A DNA stretch of 64,000 nucleotides from Frankiaceae bacterium (GTDB lineage Bacteria > Actinomycetota > Actinomycetes > BP-191), in contig DATMES010000002.1 of NCBI GenBank assembly GCA_035556555.1, positions 62,001-126,000 on the forward strand. The letters are read 5' to 3'. The stretch's first letter is position 1; each line of letters begins with the position of its first letter. A program made the translations under genes and the position numbers. Below the pieces are notes generated by a model, which saw only the letters and a program-made list of their open reading frames with translations, had not been told where the DNA came from and did not search any database. Shown here piece by piece: positions 23,501 to 30,390 of the stretch.

Positions 23501-23983
23501 CGGCCGCGGCCGACGTCGGAGAACCTCCGGATGAAGACGTTCGACATCCCCGACACGAACGCGTCGCACATCCGCCTGCGGGTGCTCACCAACCAGTGCA
23601 CCGGCAACCCGGTCTACAGCGGCGAGCAGAACCCCGTCGGCGAGGCGTTCTCGTCGCCGGACTGCGTCACCGGCTTCACCGCGGCGACGCTCGTCAGCAC
23701 CGACGTGTCGATCCCTGACCCGGACGCGCCGCCGCAGGCGAACAACACGCAGCGCCACCGCGTTCGCGCGGCGGAGCTGCAGGTCTTCTCGTCGGTGACC
23801 CCTGGTGTCAAGGAAGTCATCCCGCCGAAGAAGCCGACGCCGGACAAGAAGCCCCCGGTCGTCGCCAAGCCGGACGCGAAGCCGCGGATGCCGGCCACCG
23901 GTGTCTCGCCGGTGCTGCCGATCGCCGGTCTGCTCATGGCGGGCGCCGCGGCGTACGTCCTGCGACGCCAGCGCACGGCGTAA
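20504..23983 (+). CDS. Secreted M36 (fungalysin-type) metallopeptidase with sortase-like anchor
   Basis: Large exported zinc peptidase, 1159 residues from GTG 20504. Signal peptide MRRSRLLWLALPLCAATLLA; a propeptide-like region (about 40-330) with FTP/PepSY character; catalytic part with H579-E580-x-x-H583 (GHEYTHAISNRM) and the third ligand E607 in GEAWSDLAA, the fungalysin arrangement. After the catalytic part come a carboxypeptidase-regulatory-like beta domain (about 800-880) and a discoidin-like region. The C-terminus has a Pro/Lys-rich stretch, MPATG (1129-1133), a hydrophobic segment and RRQRTA, which reads as an LPxTG-type sorting signal with Met for Leu. It would act on the cell surface. 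The gene stands alone between pstB and a terminator. Confidence 0.9.
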   Translation: MRRSRLLWLALPLCAATLLAPTGGNAAGAPRVSKIATDVLRPGFQGEDSDAPGTLDNRVGSVKPTATQLAIVKKLGAKATWSQFGSPRSLFNRHDLYLSGPMKGDAATVGRAWIRDNAALFGLTPELTEPAHLQLVANNRLYESPDNRRIMAGLEPLAKDSTVPHVLLFRQLFGGIEAAQEGMINLTLDPDNRVVYVASGVTRDTKITNTRKIDVVEAWRTAAASVGWHVPASQVKVLDGLLHGEWTRLQVPNVKDPQIGRLRAIPTPKDGVRLAWEVNTVDNDRVATGQHEPLAYITFVDAQTNKVIHRANAVFYAGGGVPASMSVPSVGPKTQVPDPKWKVFPNTPQFATPGVASPDDRQMWCWSVAATGCDMVIGGATGHRAKPQLKFAYDEIPADANLATIMFLSKGNDADTTASYFSHLTPDLPRYAASGTREYVYPFTDQWHTSNCNLSGNYASTAQNDIDAAIINLFTNYGRMHDWSYYLGFTESTWNMQQKNLGEDQETSQEPKDGDPEKGQAQAGAVAGSVLFTGRDNANQISLQDGAPGVTNQYLWHPLQASFYSPCVDGAYDMGVVGHEYTHAISNRMIGGPDAGIGGSEGPKMGEAWSDLAAMEYVNGFGFAPVADENPYAVGPYATGNKNEGIRNYGMNDSPLNYSQLFYDGNGQTGPHSDSEIWSAANFEVRKALIEKYDAMFPSTNKDLQFACANGEVDSKLCPGNRRWIQLMFDGFLIQDAAAGMPAAAEAQLAADVARYKGANQKEIWAAYAKRGLGDLSDEGGTPDWSTPKENNEAQVRFRTVAVDGGGVPKDAFVFVGPYTARTQEAATSSSGGASKIVQFVPGKYLFTARADGYGQYQFEKTFEAGQSYLVDVPMRKNLASETNGAEATGDGGNHFALIDDTEETNWAFLGASTDEVIEGKQVTVDLTGGTHLVKEIQVSAINRPQQSNDPYDTKGQNRFASLRSFEILTCDAATGADCEEEDSYTLVYTSPEDAFPTGRPRPTSENLRMKTFDIPDTNASHIRLRVLTNQCTGNPVYSGEQNPVGEAFSSPDCVTGFTAATLVSTDVSIPDPDAPPQANNTQRHRVRAAELQVFSSVTPGVKEVIPPKKPTPDKKPPVVAKPDAKPRMPATGVSPVLPIAGLLMAGAAAYVLRRQRTA

Positions 23984-23999
23984 CGCTCCACCGCTCGTC

Positions 24000-24047
24000 C
24001 CTCGCCCGGTCGCGCGAGCCGTTCCTCGGCTCGCCGGCCGGGCGAGG
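24000..24047 (+). terminator. Terminator after the M36 peptidase gene
   Basis: Long hairpin with arms 24001-24020 and 24028-24046 (CTCGCCCGG... paired with ...CCGGGCGAG, one bulge), followed by TGTTTCT. Intrinsic terminator. Confidence 0.85.
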
Positions 24048-24167
24048 TGTTTCTGTCACCTCGAAGTGACATCTGCGCGAACCCGCGAACTCGCTGGCCT
24101 CGACGCGTAACAAGCGGCGCGTTCCTGCCGTATGGCTTGGTGACGAGCCGAGACGACCGGGGAGCCC

Positions 24168-24407
24168 GTGGTGCGCAGAGTGGCAGCAGGATTGGCGGTG
24201 GCCGCCGCCCTGGCGGCGCCGGGTACGGCACGAGCGGACGAGCTGTGCGTGCGGGTCACCGTCACGGACTTCGCGACCGGGGCGCATGTCCTCATGCCGC
24301 CGTGCGTGGAGGTGCCGCTGTCCCTCACCTACCAGGAGCGGTACGTCCGCTTCCTGCCGTGGATCGAAGTGCGGGTGGAGTTCACTCCTCCGTCGGACAG
24401 TCCCTGA
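24168..24407 (+). CDS. Small secreted two-cysteine protein
   Basis: 79 residues from GTG 24168 (GGGGAG site). A clear signal peptide (VRRVAAGLAVAAALAAPGTARA) precedes a mature part of about 55 residues with two Cys (DELCVRV and MPPCVEV), rich in beta-prone residues (SLTYQERYVRFLPWIEVRVEF). No family recognised. Its 3' end overlaps the end of the convergent sigma-factor gene by 26 nt. Confidence 0.65.
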   Translation: MVRRVAAGLAVAAALAAPGTARADELCVRVTVTDFATGAHVLMPPCVEVPLSLTYQERYVRFLPWIEVRVEFTPPSDSP

Positions 24408-25422
24408 GTCCGAGCGTGCACGTGAACGGGGTCGACTCCCAGTACTCACCCACAGTCAGATCGCCCAGGGGCGTCGGCACCGTGACCTCACGGCGGCTCG
24501 GCTTGTCCGGGTCGTTCACCGGGTCGCCGTCCGAGCTGATACGCACCACGGGCAGCTCGGGGCCGCGCGGGCCGTCGGTGCCCGGGCGGTGCGTCACCGG
24601 CGTCGTCGCGGTAGCGGCACGGACGGGGGCGGCGGCCGGACGGGCGGCGGCGACGGCCCCGACAGGGCGGGTCGCGCGGTCCACGGCCTGGACGACCTCG
24701 CCGCGCGGCGGCGCGAGAGCGGCGGCCGTGGCCGGGGCTGCGGGGCCGCCGAGCACCGTCGCCACGGTCGCGGCGCCGGCCACGGCCATGACGCCGAACG
24801 CCGTGGCGCCGGCCGGACCCGCCGCCGCCGAGAGGTCGTGGAGGCGCCGGGTCAGCCGGTCGAACCGCGCGTGCAGCGCGACGGGCACGATGCCGAGGGT
24901 GGCGCCGACGCGCTGCAGCTCGGCGGCGAGCCGGCCGCGGGCGCGGTGGAGCTGCTGGCGTAGCGCGTTGGGCGTGACGTCGCGGAGGGCGGCCATCTCG
25001 GTGTACGCCATGCCCTCGAGCTCGTGGTCGACGAGCAGCTGCCTGTCGGCGGCGCGGAGGCGCTTCATGGCCGTCCGCAGCGAGTGCCGGCGCTCGAGGA
25101 CGAGGACGGCGTCGTACGTCACGTCCTCGACGCCCCCGACGGCCTCCGGCAGCTCGTCGGTGGAGACGAGGCGGCGGTTGCGGCGCAGGGAGTCGATGGC
25201 GGCGTTGCGGGCGGTGGTGTTGACCCACGGCCACGGGTCGCGGTGCGGGTCGAAGGCGTCGTAGTTGGTGTAGCAGCGCGCCATCGTCTCCTGCGCGATC
25301 TCCTCCGCGTCGCACGCGGGGAAGTGCTTCCTGATCAGCGCGAGCACGCGGACGAAGTACTCCTGGAAGAACTCGTCGAAGCCGGGCGGCCCGTCGGGAC
25401 GGGGCAGCGGGGTGACGGTCAT
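24382..25422 (-). CDS. ECF-type sigma factor with C-terminal membrane segment and outer domain
   Basis: 346 residues from ATG 25422. Sigma region 2 (about 14-85: FFQEYFVRVLALIRKHF, AEEIAQETMARCY, PWPWVNTTARNAAIDSLRR) and region 4 (about 115-172: LRAADRQLLVDHELEGMAYTEMA, then NALRQQLHRARGRL) are typical. Unusually, region 4 is followed by a membrane segment (about 202-226, GATAFGVMAVAGAATVATVLGG), a long Ala/Pro-rich stretch and a small C-terminal part with a Cys pair (CTLGLRDC). The sigma factor would be tethered to the membrane, with its tail outside as a possible sensor. No separate anti-sigma gene is nearby. Divergent from the GAF histidine kinase. Confidence 0.85.
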   Translation of the reverse strand: MTVTPLPRPDGPPGFDEFFQEYFVRVLALIRKHFPACDAEEIAQETMARCYTNYDAFDPHRDPWPWVNTTARNAAIDSLRRNRRLVSTDELPEAVGGVEDVTYDAVLVLERRHSLRTAMKRLRAADRQLLVDHELEGMAYTEMAALRDVTPNALRQQLHRARGRLAAELQRVGATLGIVPVALHARFDRLTRRLHDLSAAAGPAGATAFGVMAVAGAATVATVLGGPAAPATAAALAPPRGEVVQAVDRATRPVGAVAAARPAAAPVRAATATTPVTHRPGTDGPRGPELPVVRISSDGDPVNDPDKPSRREVTVPTPLGDLTVGEYWESTPFTCTLGLRDCPTEE

Positions 25423-25506
25423 GCTCGAAGCTCCGATCAGGTAATTCGCGGGGGGACACCAGAGCGTCCCCGGCCGCATCCATACCGCGCAAGTCGTGGT
25501 ACTGGG

Positions 25507-25556
25507 GGATTCGCGCCAACGACGGAAGTTTCCTGTAACAGGTCGCGGATTCGCGC
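25507..25556. promoter_or_regulatory. Direct repeats and a palindrome in the sigma factor/kinase divergent region
   Basis: GGATTCGCGC occurs at 25507-25516 and again at 25547-25556, exactly 40 bp apart (about four helical turns), with the palindrome CCTGTAACAGG (25532-25542) between them. This lies in the 165-bp region between the divergent starts at 25422 and 25588. Suggests operators for a dimeric or looping regulator; unproven. Confidence 0.45.
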
Positions 25557-25587
25557 GTACTGCTCATCGAAGTACGGGGAGACACCC

Positions 25588-27594
25588 ATGAGCAGCGTGC
25601 TGTCGACGGCCGGGACCCGGCCGCGCGACGAGAGCCAGTCGGCGCCCGAGCAGCGGGCGAGGTCGCTCGCGTCCGCGGCGACCCCCGTACGCCCTGGTCC
25701 AGACACGAACGACCTGCTCATCGACGCCGCCAGGCTCAGCCGCCAGGCGCTCGGCGCCGACCACGCGAGCATCCTGCTGACCGACCCGCGCGGTCGCCTC
25801 GTGCCCACGGTCTCGGTGGCACGCAAGGACGACCAGCTGCTGTGGAGCCGTTTCCGGGCGATGCCGCCGTTACGCCTCGACACCGTTCCGCTGGATAGAA
25901 CGATCCTCACGGGCTCCCGACCAATTGTCATCAATGACGTGGAATCGTCAGCCATCGTGCCCGCGGGGTGGCGGAACGCGTTCGACATTCGCTCCGCCGC
26001 GATTGCGCCGCTCGTCGTGGAGGGCGAGGTCCGCGGCGCGCTCGTCGTCGACTACTCCGGCGTGCACCACGAGTTCACCGAGGCCGAGGTACGCCTCCTC
26101 GAGGCGATGGCCAGCCCGATCCGCTACCTGCTCGGCGTGGACGACGTCGTCGAGGCGGCGGGGCGGCGCCAGGCGCTGCTCGACGTCGTCTGCGCGGCCG
26201 GCCGTGACCTCGCCGCCGCGCGGACCCGCCACGAGGTCCTGCAGACCGGCATGGACGCCGTCGTCGCGGTCCTCGGCGCGACGTCGTGCTCGGTCAACGT
26301 CGTCGCCGACGACGGCACGATCGACACCCTTGCCAGCCGCGGTCCCCGCCAGCCCGAGCCGGGCCGGCACGCGCCCGGCGACGCCGCGGTTCCCGGCGCG
26401 CAGCGCGTCCCGATGGCCGAGTCGCCGGCGGCGTACCTGCTCGTCGGCCGCGACCCCCTGTCCGCCCCGCACCCTGGCGACCTCGACGTCGCGCGGGCGC
26501 TCGCGGCGCAGACCTGGCAGGCGTACGAGCGCGCGGTCGAGACGGCGCGTCTCGACCGGCGGATCGAGTTCCTCGAGGCCGTCTACGCGCTCGCCGAGGA
26601 CGCCCTCCTCGACTCCGACATGGAGCAGCTGCTCCAGCGGCTCGCGCCGGTCGTGCGCGCGACGTCCGGCGCGGAGCTCATCGACGCGTTCCTCGCCGAC
26701 ACCGCCGCCGCGCGGGCGTTCGCGACGCCGACGCCCAACCGCCAGCTCGCCGCGCTCATCCGCCGCTGGCGGCGCGAGCCCGAGCTGCGTCCGGTCGTCG
26801 TCAACGACCTGCTCGTCGTGCCCATGGTCGTCGAGGACCAGGTCCTCGGCGTGCTGCGGGTACGCCCCGGCACCCCCGCCGAGCCCGACGCCGAGCACCT
26901 CGTCCTCGCCGTCGCGTCCGGCATCGCCGGCGTCGTCGCGCGGGTGCTGCTGCGCAAGCGGATGGCGGAGAACGAGCGCGGCCTCGCGGTCGCCGAGGAA
27001 CGCGAGCGGGTCGGCCGCGACCTGCACGACACCCTCGGCCAGCAGCTGTTCGCGCTGCGCGTCGAGCTCGACGCCATCGCCGCCACGGTCACCGACAAGG
27101 GCGTCGCGGCGCGGCTGCATTCGACCGTCTCCGCGGTGTCGCGCGCCAACGCCGACCTCCGGCTGGCGATCCACGCGCTGTCGTTCCTCGAGCACGCCAA
27201 GCGCGGCCTGGTGCCGTCGCTGCGCATGCTCGTCCGCAAGATCTCCGACACGACCGACATCGGCCTGCAGCTGCGGGTCGTCGGCGCGCCCGTACGCCTC
27301 AACCACGGCTGCGAGGAGGCGCTGTTCCGTGTCGCGCACGAGGCGCTGGCCAACGTCGTACGCCACTCGCGCGCGTCGACCGCGACGCTGACGATCTCGT
27401 TCTCGCCCGAACGCACCTCGCTCATCGTCCGCGACGACGGCACCGGCATGTCGGCGCGCTCCGACGAGCAGCGCGGCCTGCACTTCGGCCTGCGGACCAT
27501 GCAGCGGCGGATGGAGGAGATCGGCGGCGGGCTCGACGTCTCCAACTTCCGCCCGCACGGCGTCTGCCTGCACGCGTGGGTGCCGACGCGATGA
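25588..27594 (+). CDS. GAF-domain sensor histidine kinase, NarX/DesK subfamily
   Basis: Soluble histidine kinase, 668 residues from ATG 25588 (GGGGAGA site). GAF domain 1 (about 35-170, with LTDPRGRLVPTVSVARKDDQ), a second GAF-like part (about 185-310) and a third (about 330-450), then HisKA_3 with His480 (GRDLHDTLGQQLFALRVELD) and a HATPase domain (RVAHEALANVVRHSRA, VRDDGTGMS, FGLRTMQRRMEEIGG). GAF domains of this type may sense haem ligands or small molecules; no ligand residue was identified. Its stop overlaps the regulator start (ATGA). Confidence 0.9.
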   Translation: MSSVLSTAGTRPRDESQSAPEQRARSLASAATPVRPGPDTNDLLIDAARLSRQALGADHASILLTDPRGRLVPTVSVARKDDQLLWSRFRAMPPLRLDTVPLDRTILTGSRPIVINDVESSAIVPAGWRNAFDIRSAAIAPLVVEGEVRGALVVDYSGVHHEFTEAEVRLLEAMASPIRYLLGVDDVVEAAGRRQALLDVVCAAGRDLAAARTRHEVLQTGMDAVVAVLGATSCSVNVVADDGTIDTLASRGPRQPEPGRHAPGDAAVPGAQRVPMAESPAAYLLVGRDPLSAPHPGDLDVARALAAQTWQAYERAVETARLDRRIEFLEAVYALAEDALLDSDMEQLLQRLAPVVRATSGAELIDAFLADTAAARAFATPTPNRQLAALIRRWRREPELRPVVVNDLLVVPMVVEDQVLGVLRVRPGTPAEPDAEHLVLAVASGIAGVVARVLLRKRMAENERGLAVAEERERVGRDLHDTLGQQLFALRVELDAIAATVTDKGVAARLHSTVSAVSRANADLRLAIHALSFLEHAKRGLVPSLRMLVRKISDTTDIGLQLRVVGAPVRLNHGCEEALFRVAHEALANVVRHSRASTATLTISFSPERTSLIVRDDGTGMSARSDEQRGLHFGLRTMQRRMEEIGGGLDVSNFRPHGVCLHAWVPTR

Positions 27595-28223
27595 GCGCAA
27601 CGCTGCGGGTCTTCCTCGTCGACGACCACCCGATCGTCCTGGCCGCGCTGGCCGGCGCCATGGAGCCGCTCGCCGGGGTCGAGGTCGTGGGTACGGCGGC
27701 GTCGGCCGAGACGGCGTACGCCACCTTGTCCGACGAGGCCGTCGAGGTCGACGTCTGCATCGTCGACGTCTGCCTGCCCGGGGAGAGCGGCATCGACCTG
27801 TGCCGCCGCCTCGCCGACGCGCGCCCGACCGTCCGCTGCGTCGTGCTGTCCGCCGCCGACGACGTCGCCAACGCCAAGCGCGCGCTGTCCGCCGGTGCCG
27901 CGGGCTACCTCATCAAGGACATCTCCATGGACTCCCTCGTCGCGGCGGTGCGCGCGGCGGCGAGCGGGCAGTTCTTCGTCGACCCGCGTGTCGCGCGCGA
28001 CCTCCTCCAAGGTCCGCGCACCACCGGCATCGGCGCGCTGTCGCCGTCGGACCGCGAGGTGCTGCGCCTCGTCGCCGACGGGCTGTCCAACGCCGAGATC
28101 GGCTCCGCGATCCACGCCGCGCCGTCGACCGTCAAGGCGCGGGTGTCGCGGCTGCTCACCAAGCTCGGCGCGAGGACGCGCGCCGAGGCCGTCGCCATCG
28201 CCGTGCGGAACGGCGCCCTGTGA
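27591..28223 (+). CDS. NarL/FixJ-family response regulator
   Basis: DNA-binding regulator, 210 residues. Receiver with VFLVDDHPIV, phosphoacceptor D59 (CIVDVCLPGESG) and K in YLIKDIS; C-terminal LuxR-type helix-turn-helix (LSPSDREVLRLVADGLSNAEIGSAIHAAPSTVKARVSRLLTKLG). ATG 27591 overlaps the kinase stop, so the two form a cognate pair. The targets may include the secreted-protein genes that follow, but only position suggests this. Confidence 0.93.
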   Translation: MSATLRVFLVDDHPIVLAALAGAMEPLAGVEVVGTAASAETAYATLSDEAVEVDVCIVDVCLPGESGIDLCRRLADARPTVRCVVLSAADDVANAKRALSAGAAGYLIKDISMDSLVAAVRAAASGQFFVDPRVARDLLQGPRTTGIGALSPSDREVLRLVADGLSNAEIGSAIHAAPSTVKARVSRLLTKLGARTRAEAVAIAVRNGAL

Positions 28224-28457
28224 GTGCCGTCGCTGCCCCGGTGCACCCGACGCCGACGGCGTCCCGTGTCGGCCTTTCGGACCGCCGCGACGTGCCCGTC
28301 CGGAACGCCGCGGACGCCCGTCCGGCGCTACCCGGCGGTCTGCCCGGTGTGCCAGCCTGCCCCGTCCGAACCCTGCCGTCGCGGCTCGTCGAAAGGGGGA
28401 CATCGGCCGCGATCGCCACCCCGCTCGCACGCCCTACACCGAACAGGGGAACCATTC

Positions 28458-28919
28458 ATGCGCTCCATCCGCGTTCTCGCCGCCGCGGCGGCACTGCTCA
28501 CTCCGCTCGTCTTCACGACCCCCGCGGCTGCCGTCGACGTCGCCCAGGTGGTCGGCACCGGGACGATCTCGCCCGGGCTGCCGCAGGAGGGCTGCACCCC
28601 CAATCAGGTCGTCAAGTTCACGGCGCTGGCAGCGGTCGCGGTCGGCGACCACACGAACACCTACTCGTTCTCGTTCTCCGGCGGGAGCGGCGCGGGTGTC
28701 TGCGAGAGCCTCGCGCTCGGCTCGGGCACCGGGACGCTGACCGGTGGTGTGTCCGGGACCGTCAACTACAACCGCCAGGGCAGCGCCGTGTCGATCAGCG
28801 GCACGGTCACGGTCGGCGGCGACTCGGCGACCATCCTCGCGGCGCAGTGCGTCTTCGCGCCGACCTCGGCCGACCCGGTCGTCTCGTACGGCCTGCACTG
28901 CACCGCAGTGCTCGGCTGA
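28458..28919 (+). CDS. Secreted protein, paralogue of the gene at 29187
   Basis: 153 residues from ATG 28458 (GGGGAAC site). Signal peptide MRSIRVLAAAAALLTPLVF, cleavage near AAA-VD. The mature part opens with VVGTGTISPGLPQEGC, nearly the same as VVGIGSITPGIPVEPTAC in the gene at 29187, and shares its layout (first Cys, YSFSFSG, central Cys, GTVNY, third Cys near the end). Looks like a single beta-sandwich domain with paired cysteines. Function unknown. Confidence 0.85.
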   Translation: MRSIRVLAAAAALLTPLVFTTPAAAVDVAQVVGTGTISPGLPQEGCTPNQVVKFTALAAVAVGDHTNTYSFSFSGGSGAGVCESLALGSGTGTLTGGVSGTVNYNRQGSAVSISGTVTVGGDSATILAAQCVFAPTSADPVVSYGLHCTAVLG

Positions 28920-28933
28920 ACAGCGCGTCCACG

Positions 28934-28966
28934 ACCTGCCGGCCGGAGGGAATCCGGTCGGCAGGT
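28934..28966 (+). terminator. Terminator after the secreted protein gene at 28458
   Basis: 14-bp arms (28934-28947 ACCTGCCGGCCGGA; 28953-28966) with one G-T pair and a 5-nt loop. No long T-run. Confidence 0.75.
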
Positions 28967-29186
28967 TCGCGGAGCGACGCGTCGTACCTGACATGGACCG
29001 GCGCTCATGTCACCCGATCGGTCATTCCGGTTCGACCCGCACGGTCGTCCAGGAATGCCTCATCGGGGCTAGGCCCCTCCTGGTGCCAGATGCCAGCCTG
29101 CGTCGTCCCTGCGGTGCGGATCGGGCGCGACGGAGAAGCGGCGCCTGCGCGCACCGCACCAGTCTCCACCCGGAGGAATCCCCTAC

Positions 29187-29663
29187 ATGAAGACCCGACT
29201 CATCCGTACGCTCACCGCCGTCGCCGCGCTCGCGGTCTCCGCGGTGCCCTCTCTGCAGGCCCCGGCGTCGGCGGCGGACGCGGCTGTCGTCGTCGGCATC
29301 GGCTCGATCACGCCGGGTATCCCCGTCGAGCCGACTGCCTGCGTCAACGGCGCCACGTTCACCATCCCGCTCACGGCGGCGAACCTCGGCACCCGGTTCG
29401 GCCCTGGCCCGTACTCGTTCACGGTGACGGGCACCAGCCAGACCTGCGCGTCGATCCTCAGCGACGAGGGCTCGGCGACGTTCGTCGGCGAGGTCACGGG
29501 CACGGTGCACTACACGCGAACGACCGGCTTCATCACGCTCAGCGGTTCCGTTCGCGTGAACAACTCCGCCCCGGTCGACGTCACGGTGGTGTGCGGGGTC
29601 GTGATCACCTCCGCCGCCCCGACCTCCACGTTCGCCGTGGTCTGTCCCGCTCTCATGCCGTAG
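29187..29663 (+). CDS. Secreted protein, paralogue of the gene at 28458
   Basis: 158 residues from ATG 29187 with a perfect GGAGG site. Signal peptide MKTRLIRTLTAVAALAVSAV, cleavage near ASA-AD. Mature domain with VVVGIGSITPGIP, four Cys, YSFTVTGTSQTC, EVTGTVHYTRTT and a closing CPALMP. Same fold and cysteine spacing as the preceding gene; each has its own leader and terminator, so this looks like a duplicated monocistronic gene. Both leaders carry TGCCAGCCTGC (28350 and 29091). Confidence 0.85.
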   Translation: MKTRLIRTLTAVAALAVSAVPSLQAPASAADAAVVVGIGSITPGIPVEPTACVNGATFTIPLTAANLGTRFGPGPYSFTVTGTSQTCASILSDEGSATFVGEVTGTVHYTRTTGFITLSGSVRVNNSAPVDVTVVCGVVITSAAPTSTFAVVCPALMP

Positions 29664-29688
29664 CTCCGCGCGGCCATGGCCGCGTCGT

Positions 29689-29730
29689 GGCGCAGTCGTC
29701 GACCGGCACCGTCCGGTCGGCGGCTGCGCC
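29689..29730 (+). terminator. Terminator after the secreted protein gene at 29187
   Basis: 18-bp arms (29689-29706 and 29713-29730) with two G-T pairs and a 6-nt loop, followed by GTTTGTTTCT: a classical intrinsic terminator. A 16-bp perfect palindrome CGCGGCCATGGCCGCG lies just before it (29669-29684). Confidence 0.88.
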
Positions 29731-29781
29731 GTTTGTTTCTGCCGGCCCCTCCCGGCGCCCGACCCAGCCAAGGAGCATCTG

Positions 29782-30390
29782 ATGACCCGTTCCCGCCTCG
29801 TCGCCGTGGCCGCGCTTTCGCTCGTCGCGTCGGCGACGCCCGCGTACGCCGCGAAGAAGCCCGTGATCTGCAACCTCATCAAGGACACCGCGGGCGATGC
29901 CGGCCTCGGCGGCGCCGCGGCGGCAGGAACGACGTACGACCCGAGCCTGGACATCCTGTCGGCGGACCTCGCCGTGAGCAGCAGCATGCTCACCGCGGTC
30001 ATCCGTGTGAAGGACCTCACCAAGGACGACACGCTCGCTCCGACCGGCCGTACGTGGAACATCTCGTTCACGAACGGCACGCAGAGCGTGGGGATGAGCG
30101 CGTACCTGTCGCCCCTGGGTGGTGAGCAGTTCAGCACGAAGAAGGGTGTGTTCGACTACGCGAAGGACCAGATCCGCATTCACGTCGCCCTCGCTGACAT
30201 CCCGAACGCGAAGATCAAGAAGGGCTCCGTCCTCCGCGGCTTCTACCTGGCCACCAATGTCGTCGTCGGCCTCGACCCGTCGCTCAACGCGGGCAGCTCC
30301 TTCGCGCCGCTCGGCGGCTCGACCGACTCCACGACGAGCACCGCGGCGTTCACCGTGGGGTCCCTGTCGTGCGTGAAGGTCGGCAAGTGA
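29782..30390 (+). CDS. Secreted protein heading the fused-transporter operon
   Basis: 202 residues from ATG 29782 (AAGGAG site). Signal peptide MTRSRLVAVAALSLVASATPAYA, then KKPVICNLIKDTAGDAG. The mature part looks like one beta-sandwich domain (DPSLDILSADLAVSSSMLTAVIRVKDL, TWNISFTNG, then IRIHVALADIPN) with two Cys, near the start and the end (SLSCVKVGK). No family is assigned. Its TGA overlaps the GTG of the next gene, tying it to the operon of six genes. Confidence 0.8.
   Translation: MTRSRLVAVAALSLVASATPAYAAKKPVICNLIKDTAGDAGLGGAAAAGTTYDPSLDILSADLAVSSSMLTAVIRVKDLTKDDTLAPTGRTWNISFTNGTQSVGMSAYLSPLGGEQFSTKKGVFDYAKDQIRIHVALADIPNAKIKKGSVLRGFYLATNVVVGLDPSLNAGSSFAPLGGSTDSTTSTAAFTVGSLSCVKVGK

Noticed and set aside
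20528-23758. 1076-codon open frame on the minus strand opposite the M36 peptidase
   Set aside because: GC-rich codon use opens antisense frames; the translation is Arg/Val/Asp-rich without domains, while the plus strand has signal peptide and HEYTH motif. The same applies to long antisense frames at 6212-8650, 8416-10971, 45923-49411 and 56512-59397.
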